Shown in pieces: positions 43,941 to 53,070 of a DNA stretch of 64,000 bases; the stretch's first letter is position 1; each line of letters begins with the position of its first letter. A model generated the notes under the pieces. That model had not been told where the DNA came from. It saw nothing but the letters and a program-made list of their open reading frames with translations, and searched no databases. The stretch comes from Billgrantia zhangzhouensis (GTDB lineage Bacteria > Pseudomonadota > Gammaproteobacteria > Pseudomonadales > Halomonadaceae). Made by a program: the position numbers and the translations under genes. The stretch covers positions 1 to 64,000 of the forward strand of contig NZ_JABFTT010000008.1 in the NCBI RefSeq assembly GCF_021404465.1. Reading direction: 5' to 3'.

Positions 43941-46519
43941 GACAGGGCCTCCTGGGATTCAGCCGGCGCCGCATGGCGCTCGGCGTGGATATCGCCGCGG
44001 GTCTTGAGTAGCCGCAGCCGGTTGGCATTGCTGACCACCGTGATCGAGGAGAGCGACATGGCGGCACCGGCGATCATCGGCGAGAGCAGCATACCGGTGA
44101 AGGGGTAGAGCACCCCGGCGGCAATGGGGATGCATAGCACGTTATAGCCGAACGCACCCACCAGATTCTGCTTGATGTTGCGTAGCGTCATGCGGCTGAT
44201 CTCGATGGCATCGGCAATGCCGTGCAAGGAGCTGCGCATCAGCGTGATACCGGCGCTCTCGATGGCTACGTCGGTGCCCTGGCCGATGGCGAAGCCGACA
44301 TTGGCGCGAGCCAGAGCCGGTGCATCGTTGATGCCGTCGCCCACCATGCCGACCACCTCGCCGGCCTGCTGCAGGCGCTCGATCTCAGCGTGCTTGTCCT
44401 CGGGCAGGAGTTCCGTGCGGAAGTCGTCGATGCCTACTTCGCGTGCGATGGCCGCCGCGGTGTGCTCGTTGTCGCCGGTGAGCATCACCACCCTGAGCCC
44501 GTCGGCCTGCAAACGCTGGATCGCCTCGAGGGTGTCGGCACGCAGCGGATCGCTGATGCCGAATAGAGCGGCCAGCCGTCCGTTAACGGCGAGGTGAACG
44601 ACGGTGCGGGCGTTTCTCTCGAGCCCGGCAGCGAGCTCAGCACCCTCGGAAAGATCGACTCCGGCTTCCTTCAACAACCGGGCGTTACCCAACAGGAGCG
44701 CCTCGCCGTTCGGTCCCGTGGCCTTGACGCCACCGCCAGTGACGCTGTCGAAGTCGTGAACTTCCACCGCCCCGGTGCCGGTCAGCCCGCTTTCCTGGGA
44801 GTAAGCCAGCAGGGCGGCTGCCAGCGGATGCTCCGAACCGCGCTCCAGCGCCGTTACCAGCCCGAGAAGCATCGCTTCGTCGTCGGCGAGGAAGTGTACA
44901 TCGGTGACGCGTGGCTTGCCCTCGGTCAGGGTGCCGGTCTTGTCGACCACCAGGGTGGTAAGGCGGCTTGCCGTTTGCAGTGCCTCGCCGCTTCTCACCA
45001 GCACACCATGTTCGGCGGCCTTGCCTACGCCGATCATGGTCGAGATGGGAGTGGCCAGCCCCAAGGCGCAGGGACAGGCAATGATCAGCACCGTGGTAGC
45101 GGTTACCAGCATGTGGATCAGCCGAGGCTCAGCACCGAAGTTGTACCAGGACAGTGCCGTGATCACCGCAATGATCATGACCGCAGGCACAAAGATGCTC
45201 GATACCTTGTCGGCCAGTTCGCCGATGGGGGGGCGTGAGTTCTGCGCCAGCGCCACTTGCTCGGTGATCTGGCCCAGACGAGTATCGGCACCGACGCGTG
45301 TCGCGCGATAAACGAGGCCGCCTCGGCCGTTCACGGTGCCTGCGTTGACTTCGTCGCCTTCACCCTTGGCAGCCGGAAGCGGCTCGCCGGTGAGCATCGA
45401 TTCGTCGATATGGCTGACGCCACTGAGTACCACGCCATCCACCGGCAAGCGCTCGCCGGGGCGCACGCGAATATGATCGCCTTCACGTACTTCATCGATG
45501 GGCAACTCCTGCTCGTCGCTTCCCCGTATCACTCGTGCCGTGCGGCTCTGCAGGTCGAGCAGGCGTTTGAGTGCTTCGCTGGTGCGGCCCCGGGCGCGAA
45601 GCTCCAGGGCGTTACCCAGCAGCACCAGGCCGATGACCATCGCCGAGGCCTCGAAGTAGATGCCATGGGCCACCGCCGGCAGCCAAGGGGCGAAGGCCAC
45701 CACTCCCATGGAGTAGAGCCAGGCGGTGCCGGTGCCCATGGCGATCAGGGTGTCCATGTTGGCCTGATGGTGCTTGAAATTCTTCCAGGCATTGGCGAAG
45801 AAGTGCCGGCCCGGACCCACCAGTACCGCCAGCGTCAGCAGCCCGATCGCCAGCCAGTAGAGCCGCCCCCAGCCGACCGGGTGCGGGTGATAGACGAACA
45901 TGCTGGCCATCAGCGGCATGGCCAGCGCCAGCGACCAGAAGCTGCCATGCAAGCGGCGACGGTAGGTCTCGGTATCCTTGGCGGCACGGGCTTCCTCGGC
46001 CTGGCGCAGGTCTACGATGGGCTCGGCGCCGTAGCCGACGGCTTCCACCGCCTTCACTAGAGTTTCGGCATCGACTTGGCCATGTACTTGGGCCACCCGC
46101 GTGCCGAAGTTGACCGATGTCGTGGCCACGCCCGGCGTGTGTGCAAGCACCTGCTCCACGCTCCTGACGCAGCTGGCGCAGGTCATGCCCGAGATCGACA
46201 GGCGATGGGTGACTCCACCCTCGGCGCCGGAAGGCGGCTCGGTGGCACCTTGCTCAAGCGTAGTTTCAGCGAGTCCTGTCGCGTCGTTGTCTGACTCGGC
46301 CTCGACAGCCTCGGCCGGTCCAGTTGGATAGCCGGCCTGTGCCAGTAGACGATCGAGGGTATCGTCGTCCAGCCGGGAATACACGACCAGACGCTTTTCG
46401 GCGGGAGAGCCGGTGACCTCGGCCTCGGGATCCTGCGCCTGGATCGCCTCACGCATGCACTTGACGCAGCCTTGGCAGCTCATTCCCGGCACGTTGCGTA
46501 CAATATGGAGCATACTCAT
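43937..46519 (-). CDS. copA: Cu(+)-exporting P-type ATPase CopA
   Basis: 860 aa P1B-type ATPase. Two N-terminal metal-binding domains: the first has [10 protein letters not shown], an extra Cys beyond the usual CxxC, the second GMTCASC. The ion motif is CPC in [13 protein letters not shown], with DKTGTLTEG (phosphorylated Asp), [18 protein letters not shown] and [13 protein letters not shown] in the seventh and MSLSS in the eighth membrane segment are the Cu(+) (P1B-1) signature. The ATG 46519 overlaps the merR stop codon and GAGGAGACGAA precedes it, so the genes are coupled. It exports cytoplasmic copper. Confidence 0.93.
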   Translation of the reverse strand: MSMLHIVRNVPGMSCQGCVKCMREAIQAQDPEAEVTGSPAEKRLVVYSRLDDDTLDRLLAQAGYPTGPAEAVEAESDNDATGLAETTLEQGATEPPSGAEGGVTHRLSISGMTCASCVRSVEQVLAHTPGVATTSVNFGTRVAQVHGQVDAETLVKAVEAVGYGAEPIVDLRQAEEARAAKDTETYRRRLHGSFWSLALAMPLMASMFVYHPHPVGWGRLYWLAIGLLTLAVLVGPGRHFFANAWKNFKHHQANMDTLIAMGTGTAWLYSMGVVAFAPWLPAVAHGIYFEASAMVIGLVLLGNALELRARGRTSEALKRLLDLQSRTARVIRGSDEQELPIDEVREGDHIRVRPGERLPVDGVVLSGVSHIDESMLTGEPLPAAKGEGDEVNAGTVNGRGGLVYRATRVGADTRLGQITEQVALAQNSRPPIGELADKVSSIFVPAVMIIAVITALSWYNFGAEPRLIHMLVTATTVLIIACPCALGLATPISTMIGVGKAAEHGVLVRSGEALQTASRLTTLVVDKTGTLTEGKPRVTDVHFLADDEAMLLGLVTALERGSEHPLAAALLAYSQESGLTGTGAVEVHDFDSVTGGGVKATGPNGEALLLGNARLLKEAGVDLSEGAELAAGLERNARTVVHLAVNGRLAALFGISDPLRADTLEAIQRLQADGLRVVMLTGDNEHTAAAIAREVGIDDFRTELLPEDKHAEIERLQQAGEVVGMVGDGINDAPALARANVGFAIGQGTDVAIESAGITLMRSSLHGIADAIEISRMTLRNIKQNLVGAFGYNVLCIPIAAGVLYPFTGMLLSPMIAGAAMSLSSITVVSNANRLRLLKTRGDIHAERHAAPAESQEALS

Positions 46520-46929
46520 TTCGTCTCCTCGGGAAAGCTTTCGATCAGCCGGCATAGGCTGTGGCCGTCGGGAGTCCCGTCGGGCATCTCGGCCCAGGCG
46601 TCGAGGGCCTGTTCCATTCGGGATGCCAGGGCCTCGAGTTCGCGGATGCGAGCGCGAATCTGGGGCAACCGGCTGGCCAGCAGATCGCGCACCATGGGAC
46701 AGGGCGAGTCGCCTTGATCGGCATGGGCCAAAATGTCGCCGATCTCGGCCACGCTGAAACCTAGCGTGCGTGCGCGCTGAATGAAGCGCAGTCGCTCGAG
46801 GTCGGCCTGATCGTATAGCTGATAGCCATTGTCAGGGTTTCGCTCGGGGTGGAGCAGCCCCTCCCGGGTGTAGTGGCGTACCGTCTCGGCAGTGACGCCG
46901 GCATGACGGGCCAGTTCGCTGACCTTCAT
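46516..46929 (-). CDS. MerR-family heavy-metal regulator of the copA operon
   Basis: 137 aa. DNA-binding MerR domain ([49 protein letters not shown]) followed by the dimerisation helix and a C-terminal metal loop. Only two cysteines occur, C77 (DSPCPMV) and C126 (HSLCRLI). CueR proteins use two Cys in the C-terminal loop and a Ser at the position of C77, while Zn/Cd/Pb/Hg sensors have a Cys there. The regulator is therefore not a typical CueR by ligands, although it faces a Cu(+) ATPase. The gene precedes copA in one operon. Confidence 0.87.
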   Translation of the reverse strand: MKVSELARHAGVTAETVRHYTREGLLHPERNPDNGYQLYDQADLERLRFIQRARTLGFSVAEIGDILAHADQGDSPCPMVRDLLASRLPQIRARIRELEALASRMEQALDAWAEMPDGTPDGHSLCRLIESFPEETK

Positions 46930-46965
46930 GGGAAAATCTCCCAACTGTTTGACACCATGCATGGC

Positions 46966-46997
46966 AGTGTAAAACCTTTGGGTTACACAAAGGTCAA
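46966..46997 (-). promoter_or_regulatory. MerR-type promoter with operator
   Basis: On the minus strand, -35 TTGACC (46992-46997) and -10 TACACT (46966-46971) are separated by 20 bp. Within the spacer lies a perfect palindrome ACCTTTG-TGTAACC-CAAAGGT (46974-46994). The overlong spacer with a centred dyad is the hallmark of promoters twisted open by MerR activators. It drives merR, copA and the small peptide, so the regulator is autogenous. Confidence 0.85.
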
Positions 46998-47224
46998 GCG
47001 GATGATTGGGCGCAATTGAATGCGCCTGGCGCGCCATGTCTATGGAAAAGTTCAACGGCTTCTGCCAAAACACAACTAAAGTATTAGCATTTATTGCATT
47101 AAAACGAACGTTTGGCCTTGATCCGAATGAGTGTTTGGCGAAAACTGGTCGGGTAGGGCACCGCCCCGGAGCGAGGGCGGAACGTACAACCAGCTCCAGC
47201 CCATCTGGAAGAGGACGCCGAGTC

Positions 47225-48526
47225 ATGCAGAACAAGTTCAACAAGATTACCTTGGCCGTGGCCATCGCTGCCGCCGCCTTCGCTAGCCAGGCCAACGCTG
47301 GCGGTTACCAGATCAACGAGCAGAGCGTCAGTGGCCAGGGTTATGGCCACGCCGGGCGGAGCTCCAACGTCAACGATGCCACCATCGTATTCGGCAACCC
47401 GGCGGGTATGTCGTTCCTCGACCGGGCGCAGGTGACAGCGGGCGGGACGTACCTGAACGTTAATTCCGATATTGAGTCGAGAGGCTCGTCCCTTGGGCCG
47501 TATCCGGTCGATGGAAGCACCGAGGGAGATATGGTGCCGGGTACCTTCGTACCCTTTGCCTTCTATGCGCACCCGATCAATGAGCGTCTTGCCTTTGGCT
47601 TCGGTGTCTATGCCCCCTTCGGCGCAAAGACCGAGTACGAAAGCAGCTTCGATGGACGCTACATGGGTAACTACACCGAGGTAACGGTGATGAGCGCCCA
47701 GCCGACGCTGTCGTTCAAGTTTAATGAACAGTGGTCTGTTGGGGCCGGTATTACTTATAACCGCGTTGATGGTGAGCTAGCGTCAAAGGTTCCTGTTAGC
47801 ACATTGGGCGGCCTTATGCAGGGGGCTAATGTGCCACCGTCGGTAGAGGGAGACGGCGAGGTCCGTGTGGAGGGTGATGACGAGGCCTGGGGCTACAACA
47901 TCGGTATCATCTATCGCCCGATTCCCGAGACCACGCTGGGCCTGACCTATCGCTCCAAGGTGGACTATACCCTGGAGGGCACCTCACGCTCATCCGGGGG
48001 CGCCGAGGCGGTTCGTCAGAACCAGGATGCCAAGCTGGACCTGACGACCCCCGAAACGGTCAACTTCTCCATTACTCAGCAGATGACCGACCGCCTGAAG
48101 CTGATGGCCGGTGCTTCCTGGGCGCGCTGGAGCCGCTTTGATCGGATTCTGGTCGAGGGTTCAATTGATAGTGAGATCATCAACGAGCAGCAGAACTACT
48201 CCAATGCCTGGGCGTTTTCCACAGGTGGTGAGTATCAGCTGACCCCCCAGTTGGCGCTGCGTGCGGGTGTGACCATCGACAAGACACCCACCAACGACCT
48301 GACCCGCAGTGTGCGGATTCCGTCTGACGATCGTCGTATCTTCTCCATCGGTGCCGGCTGGACGCCTATTGACAATCTGACCCTGGACTTTGCCTATTCC
48401 TATCTCACCGAGCGTGGCACACAGGTCAATCAGTCGCGTGATGTTGGCCCGCTGCCGGCCTCATACTCCGCCGACTACAAGAACGAAGCCCACGGCTTCG
48501 GTGCCCAGCTGACCTATCGCTTCTGA
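47225..48526 (+). CDS. fadL: FadL-family outer membrane transport protein
   Basis: 433 aa. Signal peptide (MQNKFNKITLAVAIAAAAFA), then the FadL beta-barrel: NPAGMSFLDRAQVTAGGTYL (the typical N-P-A-G-M motif), ALASPLNE-like loops and the aromatic C-terminal FGAQLTYRF. It likely imports long-chain fatty acids or other hydrophobic molecules. The upstream 47000-47224 is AT-rich (TTAGCATTTATTGCATTAAA) and probably holds its promoter. AGAGGA precedes the ATG. Confidence 0.87.
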   Translation: MQNKFNKITLAVAIAAAAFASQANAGGYQINEQSVSGQGYGHAGRSSNVNDATIVFGNPAGMSFLDRAQVTAGGTYLNVNSDIESRGSSLGPYPVDGSTEGDMVPGTFVPFAFYAHPINERLAFGFGVYAPFGAKTEYESSFDGRYMGNYTEVTVMSAQPTLSFKFNEQWSVGAGITYNRVDGELASKVPVSTLGGLMQGANVPPSVEGDGEVRVEGDDEAWGYNIGIIYRPIPETTLGLTYRSKVDYTLEGTSRSSGGAEAVRQNQDAKLDLTTPETVNFSITQQMTDRLKLMAGASWARWSRFDRILVEGSIDSEIINEQQNYSNAWAFSTGGEYQLTPQLALRAGVTIDKTPTNDLTRSVRIPSDDRRIFSIGAGWTPIDNLTLDFAYSYLTERGTQVNQSRDVGPLPASYSADYKNEAHGFGAQLTYRF

Positions 48527-48564
48527 TCGGCAATCATACGTTTGGTACAGACCAAGCGTTCGTT

Positions 48565-48597
48565 CCAAGCCCGGCATATGCCGGGCTTGGTGCTTTT
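48565..48597 (+). terminator. intrinsic terminator after fadL
   Basis: A perfect 11-bp stem CCAAGCCCGGC / GCCGGGCTTGG with loop ATAT, followed by TGCTTTT. It sits 39 bp beyond the fadL stop. Confidence 0.8.
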
Positions 48598-48759
48598 CCG
48601 TCCTGCTGGGCAGGCATCTCGAGATAGGCGCCCCCTCTCTTCGGCAAGGGTGCGTCCCATCGCCGAGTTGGCTACAATAGTCGCCTTTTCGGCGCTGCCG
48701 GGGCGAGTCCATGGCCTGCCCCGGCAGCCGTCCTCCATGCGAATCAGGCGAGCGAGCCC

Positions 48760-49858
48760 ATGCTGGAAACCAACCCCATTCACAACCTCATCAAGGACCT
48801 GGCCGAACGGACAGACGTCCTGAGGGGGTATCTTTGACTATGCCGAACGCAAGGATCGGCTAGAGGAAGTCTCCCGCGAGCTGGAAGACCCGAACGTCTG
48901 GAACGACCCCGAGTACGCCCAGAAGCTGGGTAAGGAACGTGCCTCCCTCGAGGCCATCGTCGAGACCATCGACGAACTCGACCAGGGTCTGGCGGACAGC
49001 CGCGACCTGCTCGAGCTGGCCGAGATGGAAGAGGACGAGGACACCGTCGCCGAGGTGAAGAAGGAACTCGATGGGCTCCAGGAGAGCCTGGCAAAGCTCG
49101 AGTTCCGGCGCATGTTCTCGGGCGAGATGGACGCCAACAACGCCTATCTCGACATCCAGGCCGGTTCCGGCGGCACCGAGGCCCAGGACTGGGCCAACAT
49201 GCTGTTGCGCATGTACCTGCGCTGGTGTGAGCACCACGGCTTCAAGACCGAGATCACCGAGCTTTCCGCCGGTGAAGTGGCGGGTATCAAGTCGGCCACG
49301 ATTCACGTGCAGGGCGACCACGCCTTCGGCTGGCTGCGGACCGAGACCGGCGTGCACCGCCTGGTGCGCAAGAGCCCGTTCGACTCCGGCGGCCGTCGCC
49401 ATACGTCATTCGCCTCGGTATTCCTGTCGCCGGAGATCGACGACAGCTTCGAGGTCGATATCAACCCGGCGGATCTGCGCGTCGATACCTACCGCTCCAG
49501 CGGCGCGGGCGGTCAGCACGTCAACACCACCGATTCCGCAGTGCGTATCACCCACGAGCCCACCGGCATTGTGGTAGCCTGTCAGAGCCAGCGCAGCCAG
49601 CACGCCAACCGCGACTTCGCCATGAAGCAGCTCAAGGCGAAACTGTGGGAACACGAGATGGAGAAGCGCAATGCCGCCAAGCAGGAGGCGGAAGACTCCA
49701 AGGCCGATATCGGCTGGGGTAGCCAGATCCGCTCCTATGTGCTCGACGACCAGCGCATCAAGGACCTGCGGACCGGCGTGCAGACCAGCAACTGCGACCG
49801 GGTGCTGGACGGCGATCTGGACGCCTTCATCGAAGCCAGCTTGAAGCAAGGTTTGTAG
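48760..49858 (+). CDS. prfB: peptide chain release factor 2 (programmed +1 frameshift)
   Basis: Release factor 2 that recognises UGA and UAA stops. The gene needs a +1 frameshift at codon 25: 48760-48834 in the first frame, then 48836-49858, giving 365 aa. The second part contains SPF in [18 protein letters not shown] and the GGQ motif in [14 protein letters not shown]. The downstream frame on its own lacks a normal N-terminus. prfB precedes lysS, as in E. coli. Confidence 0.95.
48823..48838 (+). promoter_or_regulatory. prfB autoregulatory frameshift site
   Basis: AGGGGG-TAT-CTT-TGA-C: an internal SD-like AGGGGG, three bases, the slippery CTT and an in-frame TGA followed by C. This matches the E. 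coli prfB site base for base. When RF2 is scarce, ribosomes slip +1 at CTT rather than stop. Confidence 0.93.
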
Positions 49859-49864
49859 CCTCGG

Positions 49865-49907
49865 GCCACGAGCCGCGAGCGGTAGCCAATCCGCTTGCGC
49901 TCGTGGC
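49865..49907. repeat. long inverted repeat between prfB and lysS
   Basis: An 18-bp near-perfect inverted repeat (GCCACGAGCCGCGAGCGG against CCGCTTGCGCTCGTGGC) with a short loop, followed by two further copies of GCTCG(T)GGCTCG. It fills the 91-bp gap between prfB and lysS and may act as terminator, attenuator or REP-like repeat. No clear function can be assigned. Confidence 0.55.
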
Positions 49908-49949
49908 TCGTGGCTCGCCGCCCGTAGCGAATTCTTAACAGGTAACGAC

Positions 49950-51500
49950 ATGGCCAACCAGAGCTCTTCCCCGGAAAGCCCCCAGACCGACGAGAACCGC
50001 TTGATTGCCGAGCGTCGGGTCAAACTGGCGGCGCGCCGCGAGCGTGCCGATGCCACCGGCGGCAGCGCCTTTCCCAACGATTTTCGCCGCGACAGCCTGG
50101 CGGCTGACCTCGTGGCCGAGCTGGGTGAGAAGGACAAGGGCGAGCTGGAGTCGCTGAATCGTCCTGCGGCAGTGGCCGGGCGCATCATGCGCAAGCGTGG
50201 CCCGTTCCTGGTGATTCAGGACCCCTCCGGTACGATCCAGCTCTACGTCGACAAGAAGGGGCTGGCGGAGGACGTGCTCGAGGACATCAAGGGCTGGGAC
50301 ATCGGCGACATCGTGGCCACCCGCGGCCCGGTGCACAAGTCGGGCAAGGGTGACCTCTACGTGATGATGGAGGAAGCCAGGCTGCTGACCAAAAGCCTGC
50401 GCCCGTTGCCGGACAAGTTCCACGGCTTGACCGATATGGAGGCGCGCTACCGCCAGCGCTACGTCGACCTGATCATGAACCCCGACTCGCGCCGGGTATT
50501 CGAGACCCGCGCAGGGGTGATCAGCGCCATGCGCCGCTTCTTCGAGGAGCGCGGCTTCATGGAGGTCGAGACCCCCATGCTGCAGCCGATCCCTGGTGGC
50601 GCCACCGCGCGGCCCTTCATCACCCACCACAATGCGCTGGACATCGACATGTACCTGCGCATTGCGCCGGAGCTCTACCTCAAGCGCCTGGTAGTGGGTG
50701 GCTTCGAGAAGGTCTTCGAGATCAACCGCAACTTCCGTAACGAAGGCCTGTCGACCCGGCACAACCCCGAGTTCACCATGGTCGAGTTCTACCAGGCCCA
50801 TGCCAACCACCATGACCTGATGGATCTCACAGAGGAGATGCTGCGCACCGTCGCGCTCAAGGTGCTGGGTACCACCACGGTGGTCAACACCGTGCGCAGC
50901 GCCGAGGGTGAAGTGCTCGAGACCTATGAGTACGACTTCGGCAAGCCGCTCAAGCGCATCAGCGTGTTCGACTCGATCCTCGAGTTCAACCCGGACATTC
51001 ACGCCGAGGCGTTGGCCGACGAGACCGCCGCGCGGCAGATCGCCGAGCGCCTGGACATCGACGTCAAGGATGGTTGGGGCCTGGGCAAGATCCAGATCGA
51101 GATCTTCGAGAAGACCGTCGAGCACCGCCTGAAGGACCCGACCTTCATCACCGATTATCCCACCGAGGTGAGCCCGCTGGCGCGGCGCAAGGACAGCGAC
51201 CCGTTCGTCACCGAGCGCTTCGAATTCTTCGTCGGTGGGCGCGAGATCGCCAACGGCTTCTCGGAACTCAACGACGCCGAGGACCAGGCCGAGCGCTTCC
51301 GCGCCCAGGCGGCGGAGAAGGAGGCCGGTGACCTCGAGGCGATGTACTACGATGCCGACTACGTGCGCGCGCTGGAGTACGGCATGCCGCCCACCGCCGG
51401 TGAGGGCATCGGCATCGATCGCCTGGTGATGCTGTTCACCGACAGCGCCTCGATACGGGATGTGTTGCTGTTCCCGGCCATGCGCCCCGAAGTGGAGTGA
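49950..51500 (+). CDS. lysS: lysyl-tRNA synthetase (class II)
   Basis: 516 aa. OB-fold anticodon-binding domain (about 65-180, [21 protein letters not shown]), then class II motifs: [20 protein letters not shown] (motif 1), [20 protein letters not shown] (motif 2) and [13 protein letters not shown] (motif 3). It charges tRNA(Lys). The start follows AACAGGTAACGAC, and prfB lies 91 bp upstream. Confidence 0.96.
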   Translation: MANQSSSPESPQTDENRLIAERRVKLAARRERADATGGSAFPNDFRRDSLAADLVAELGEKDKGELESLNRPAAVAGRIMRKRGPFLVIQDPSGTIQLYVDKKGLAEDVLEDIKGWDIGDIVATRGPVHKSGKGDLYVMMEEARLLTKSLRPLPDKFHGLTDMEARYRQRYVDLIMNPDSRRVFETRAGVISAMRRFFEERGFMEVETPMLQPIPGGATARPFITHHNALDIDMYLRIAPELYLKRLVVGGFEKVFEINRNFRNEGLSTRHNPEFTMVEFYQAHANHHDLMDLTEEMLRTVALKVLGTTTVVNTVRSAEGEVLETYEYDFGKPLKRISVFDSILEFNPDIHAEALADETAARQIAERLDIDVKDGWGLGKIQIEIFEKTVEHRLKDPTFITDYPTEVSPLARRKDSDPFVTERFEFFVGGREIANGFSELNDAEDQAERFRAQAAEKEAGDLEAMYYDADYVRALEYGMPPTAGEGIGIDRLVMLFTDSASIRDVLLFPAMRPEVE

Positions 51501-51533
51501 AGGGGCTGCGCTTCGACCCGGCAAGCCGCTGAA

Positions 51534-51635
51534 GCGACGGGGGACATGCCTTCGAGGAGGCGCACCGAGCCCATCCCTGGGAGCTACCGGCGCCATCCAT
51601 GGCGCCGGACCTCCTCTCCGGCATTCGCCTGTCGC
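51534..51635. repeat. structured intergenic repeat, copy B
   Basis: 102 bp downstream of lysS, inverted relative to copy A (40432-40522). The outer inverted repeat runs GCGAC.GG.G.ATGCC...GAGGAGG and its partner CCTCCTC...GGCAT..GCC.GTCGC. The two inner hairpins are CCCATCCCTGGG and CGGCGCCATCCATGGCGCCG on the plus strand. The stem flanks differ from copy A (CGGC/GCCG against TTTT/AAAA) but still pair. Confidence 0.7.
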
Positions 51636-51749
51636 GTTACTTCTTATGACGGATCAAGCCCGGACTTCGTCTACCGGCCGGCGGAAGTATTGGTAAGCGG
51701 CGGCGGTAGCGCCCATAATGATCTCCGTTTCGACGTCGAGGAGACCGTG

Positions 51750-52136
51750 ATGAAACTGCTCAACCGCTCCGCCCTGAGCGTCAGGCCTACCCGGCACTTC
51801 GTGGACTGGATAAATGCCCTGGAACCCACCATGGGGGAGGACGACCTCACCCTGGCCGACGTCGAACGCGAAAGCACCGTCTACCTGATTCCCGAGATGG
51901 ACACCCCGGAGGCGCTGGAAGCCTTCGTGCGCGAACGCTACCTCGAGATCCTCGAGACCGAGCTGCGCGCCTGGGAAGAAGACGAGCGCCAGTGGCCCGA
52001 GGCCTTGGACTGGGCGCTGTTCCAGCGCTTCCTGCAGGTCGAGCACAGTTACCTGGCGATCGATCTGGACGACGAAACGGCGCTGGAAATCTCCGAGGTC
52101 GATGATTCGCTGCTGCTCGATACCGATCAGGACTGA
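51750..52136 (+). CDS. conserved hypothetical protein, acidic
   Basis: 128 aa from ATG 51750 (MKLLNRSALSVRPTRHFVDW), with GTCGAGGAGACCGTG immediately upstream. The protein is very acidic (LEILETELRAWEEDERQWPE, DLDDETALEISEVDD) and soluble, ending in DTDQD. It resembles small conserved gammaproteobacterial proteins of unknown function. No partner is obvious; it sits between lysS and modE on the same strand. Confidence 0.72.
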   Translation: MKLLNRSALSVRPTRHFVDWINALEPTMGEDDLTLADVERESTVYLIPEMDTPEALEAFVRERYLEILETELRAWEEDERQWPEALDWALFQRFLQVEHSYLAIDLDDETALEISEVDDSLLLDTDQD

Positions 52137-52225
52137 CGCCGGTCGTTCGGTGTCGTGTCCATGCCTATGGCCACCTCTCGTCCAAGCCTCAATGTCCCGT
52201 AGTACGGGAACGCCTTTCTTTACGG

Positions 52226-53059
52226 ATGGCCTACATGACCGACTTTCATCCCACCGACTGCTCAAAAGCGCCGCTGGAAATCGATGGACAGCTCTGGTTC
52301 AAGCGTGATGGAAAGGCTTATCTGGGAGGAAAGCGTATCGAACTGCTGGAACAGATCGAGGTCACCGGGTCGATCAACCGGGCCGCCAAGGCCGTTCAAC
52401 TGAGCTACAAAGGCGCCTGGAATGCCATCGAGGCGATGAACAACCTGTCGGAACGACCTCTGGTCGTCAGGGAAACCGGAGGCCGGCACGGTGGCGGCAC
52501 CCGGCTGACTGAGTTCGGGCGCCAGATGGTATACACGTGGCGGCGTATGCAGGCGGAGTATGAGCGCTTTCTTGGCGAAATCGCCCGGGGCACGCCCAAT
52601 TTCGATGAAATCGATCACTTGCTGAGGGCCATCGCAATGAAAACCAGTGCTCGCAATCAGCTACGGGGAGAGGTCATCGCTATCGACAAAGGAGCCGTCA
52701 ACAGCAACGTAACGCTGGATCTGGACGAGGGGCTGAAGGTCGTTGCCAACATCACCAACGACAGCGTCGATGAGCTGCAGCTAGCGCCGGGCAGGACGGC
52801 TATCGCCCTGATCAAGGCCAGCTTCGTGCTGCTGTCTCCCGGTCCCGTGGCAAGGACAAGCGCGCGCAATCGCCTTTCTGGCACGATCAGCGATATCAAG
52901 CCGGGCGCGGTGAACAGCCAGGTCAAGCTCCAGCTTTCTGCCAATCGCACGCTGACCGCGATCGTCACCAACGACAGCGTGGAGGAGTTACAGCTGGCCA
53001 CGGGGCAGGAGTGCACCGCTCTGATCAAGGCATCCCACATCATCATCGCGGTAGATTGA
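52226..53059 (+). CDS. modE: molybdate-responsive regulator ModE
   Basis: 277 aa. N-terminal winged helix (residues about 15-125: KRIELLEQIEVTGSINRAAKA, YKGAWNAIEAMNNLSE), then two tandem Mop/TOBE domains (SARNQLRGEVIAIDKGAVNSNV and SARNRLSGTISDIKPGAVNSQV) that bind molybdate. Molybdate-bound ModE represses modABC. ATG 52226 or 52235 (MTDF) are both possible. It converges on modC with 11 bp between the stops. Confidence 0.93.
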   Translation: MAYMTDFHPTDCSKAPLEIDGQLWFKRDGKAYLGGKRIELLEQIEVTGSINRAAKAVQLSYKGAWNAIEAMNNLSERPLVVRETGGRHGGGTRLTEFGRQMVYTWRRMQAEYERFLGEIARGTPNFDEIDHLLRAIAMKTSARNQLRGEVIAIDKGAVNSNVTLDLDEGLKVVANITNDSVDELQLAPGRTAIALIKASFVLLSPGPVARTSARNRLSGTISDIKPGAVNSQVKLQLSANRTLTAIVTNDSVEELQLATGQECTALIKASHIIIAVD

Positions 53060-53070
53060 GAAGCGGTTCC

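Noticed and set aside
48823-48838. prfB reading-frame break taken as a sequencing error or pseudogene
   Set aside because: The site is the known, conserved RF2 programmed frameshift signal.
49935-51596. A 553-codon minus-strand frame opposite lysS
   Set aside because: Antisense shadow of a highly conserved gene; composition (His, Gln, Asp-rich) is not protein-like.
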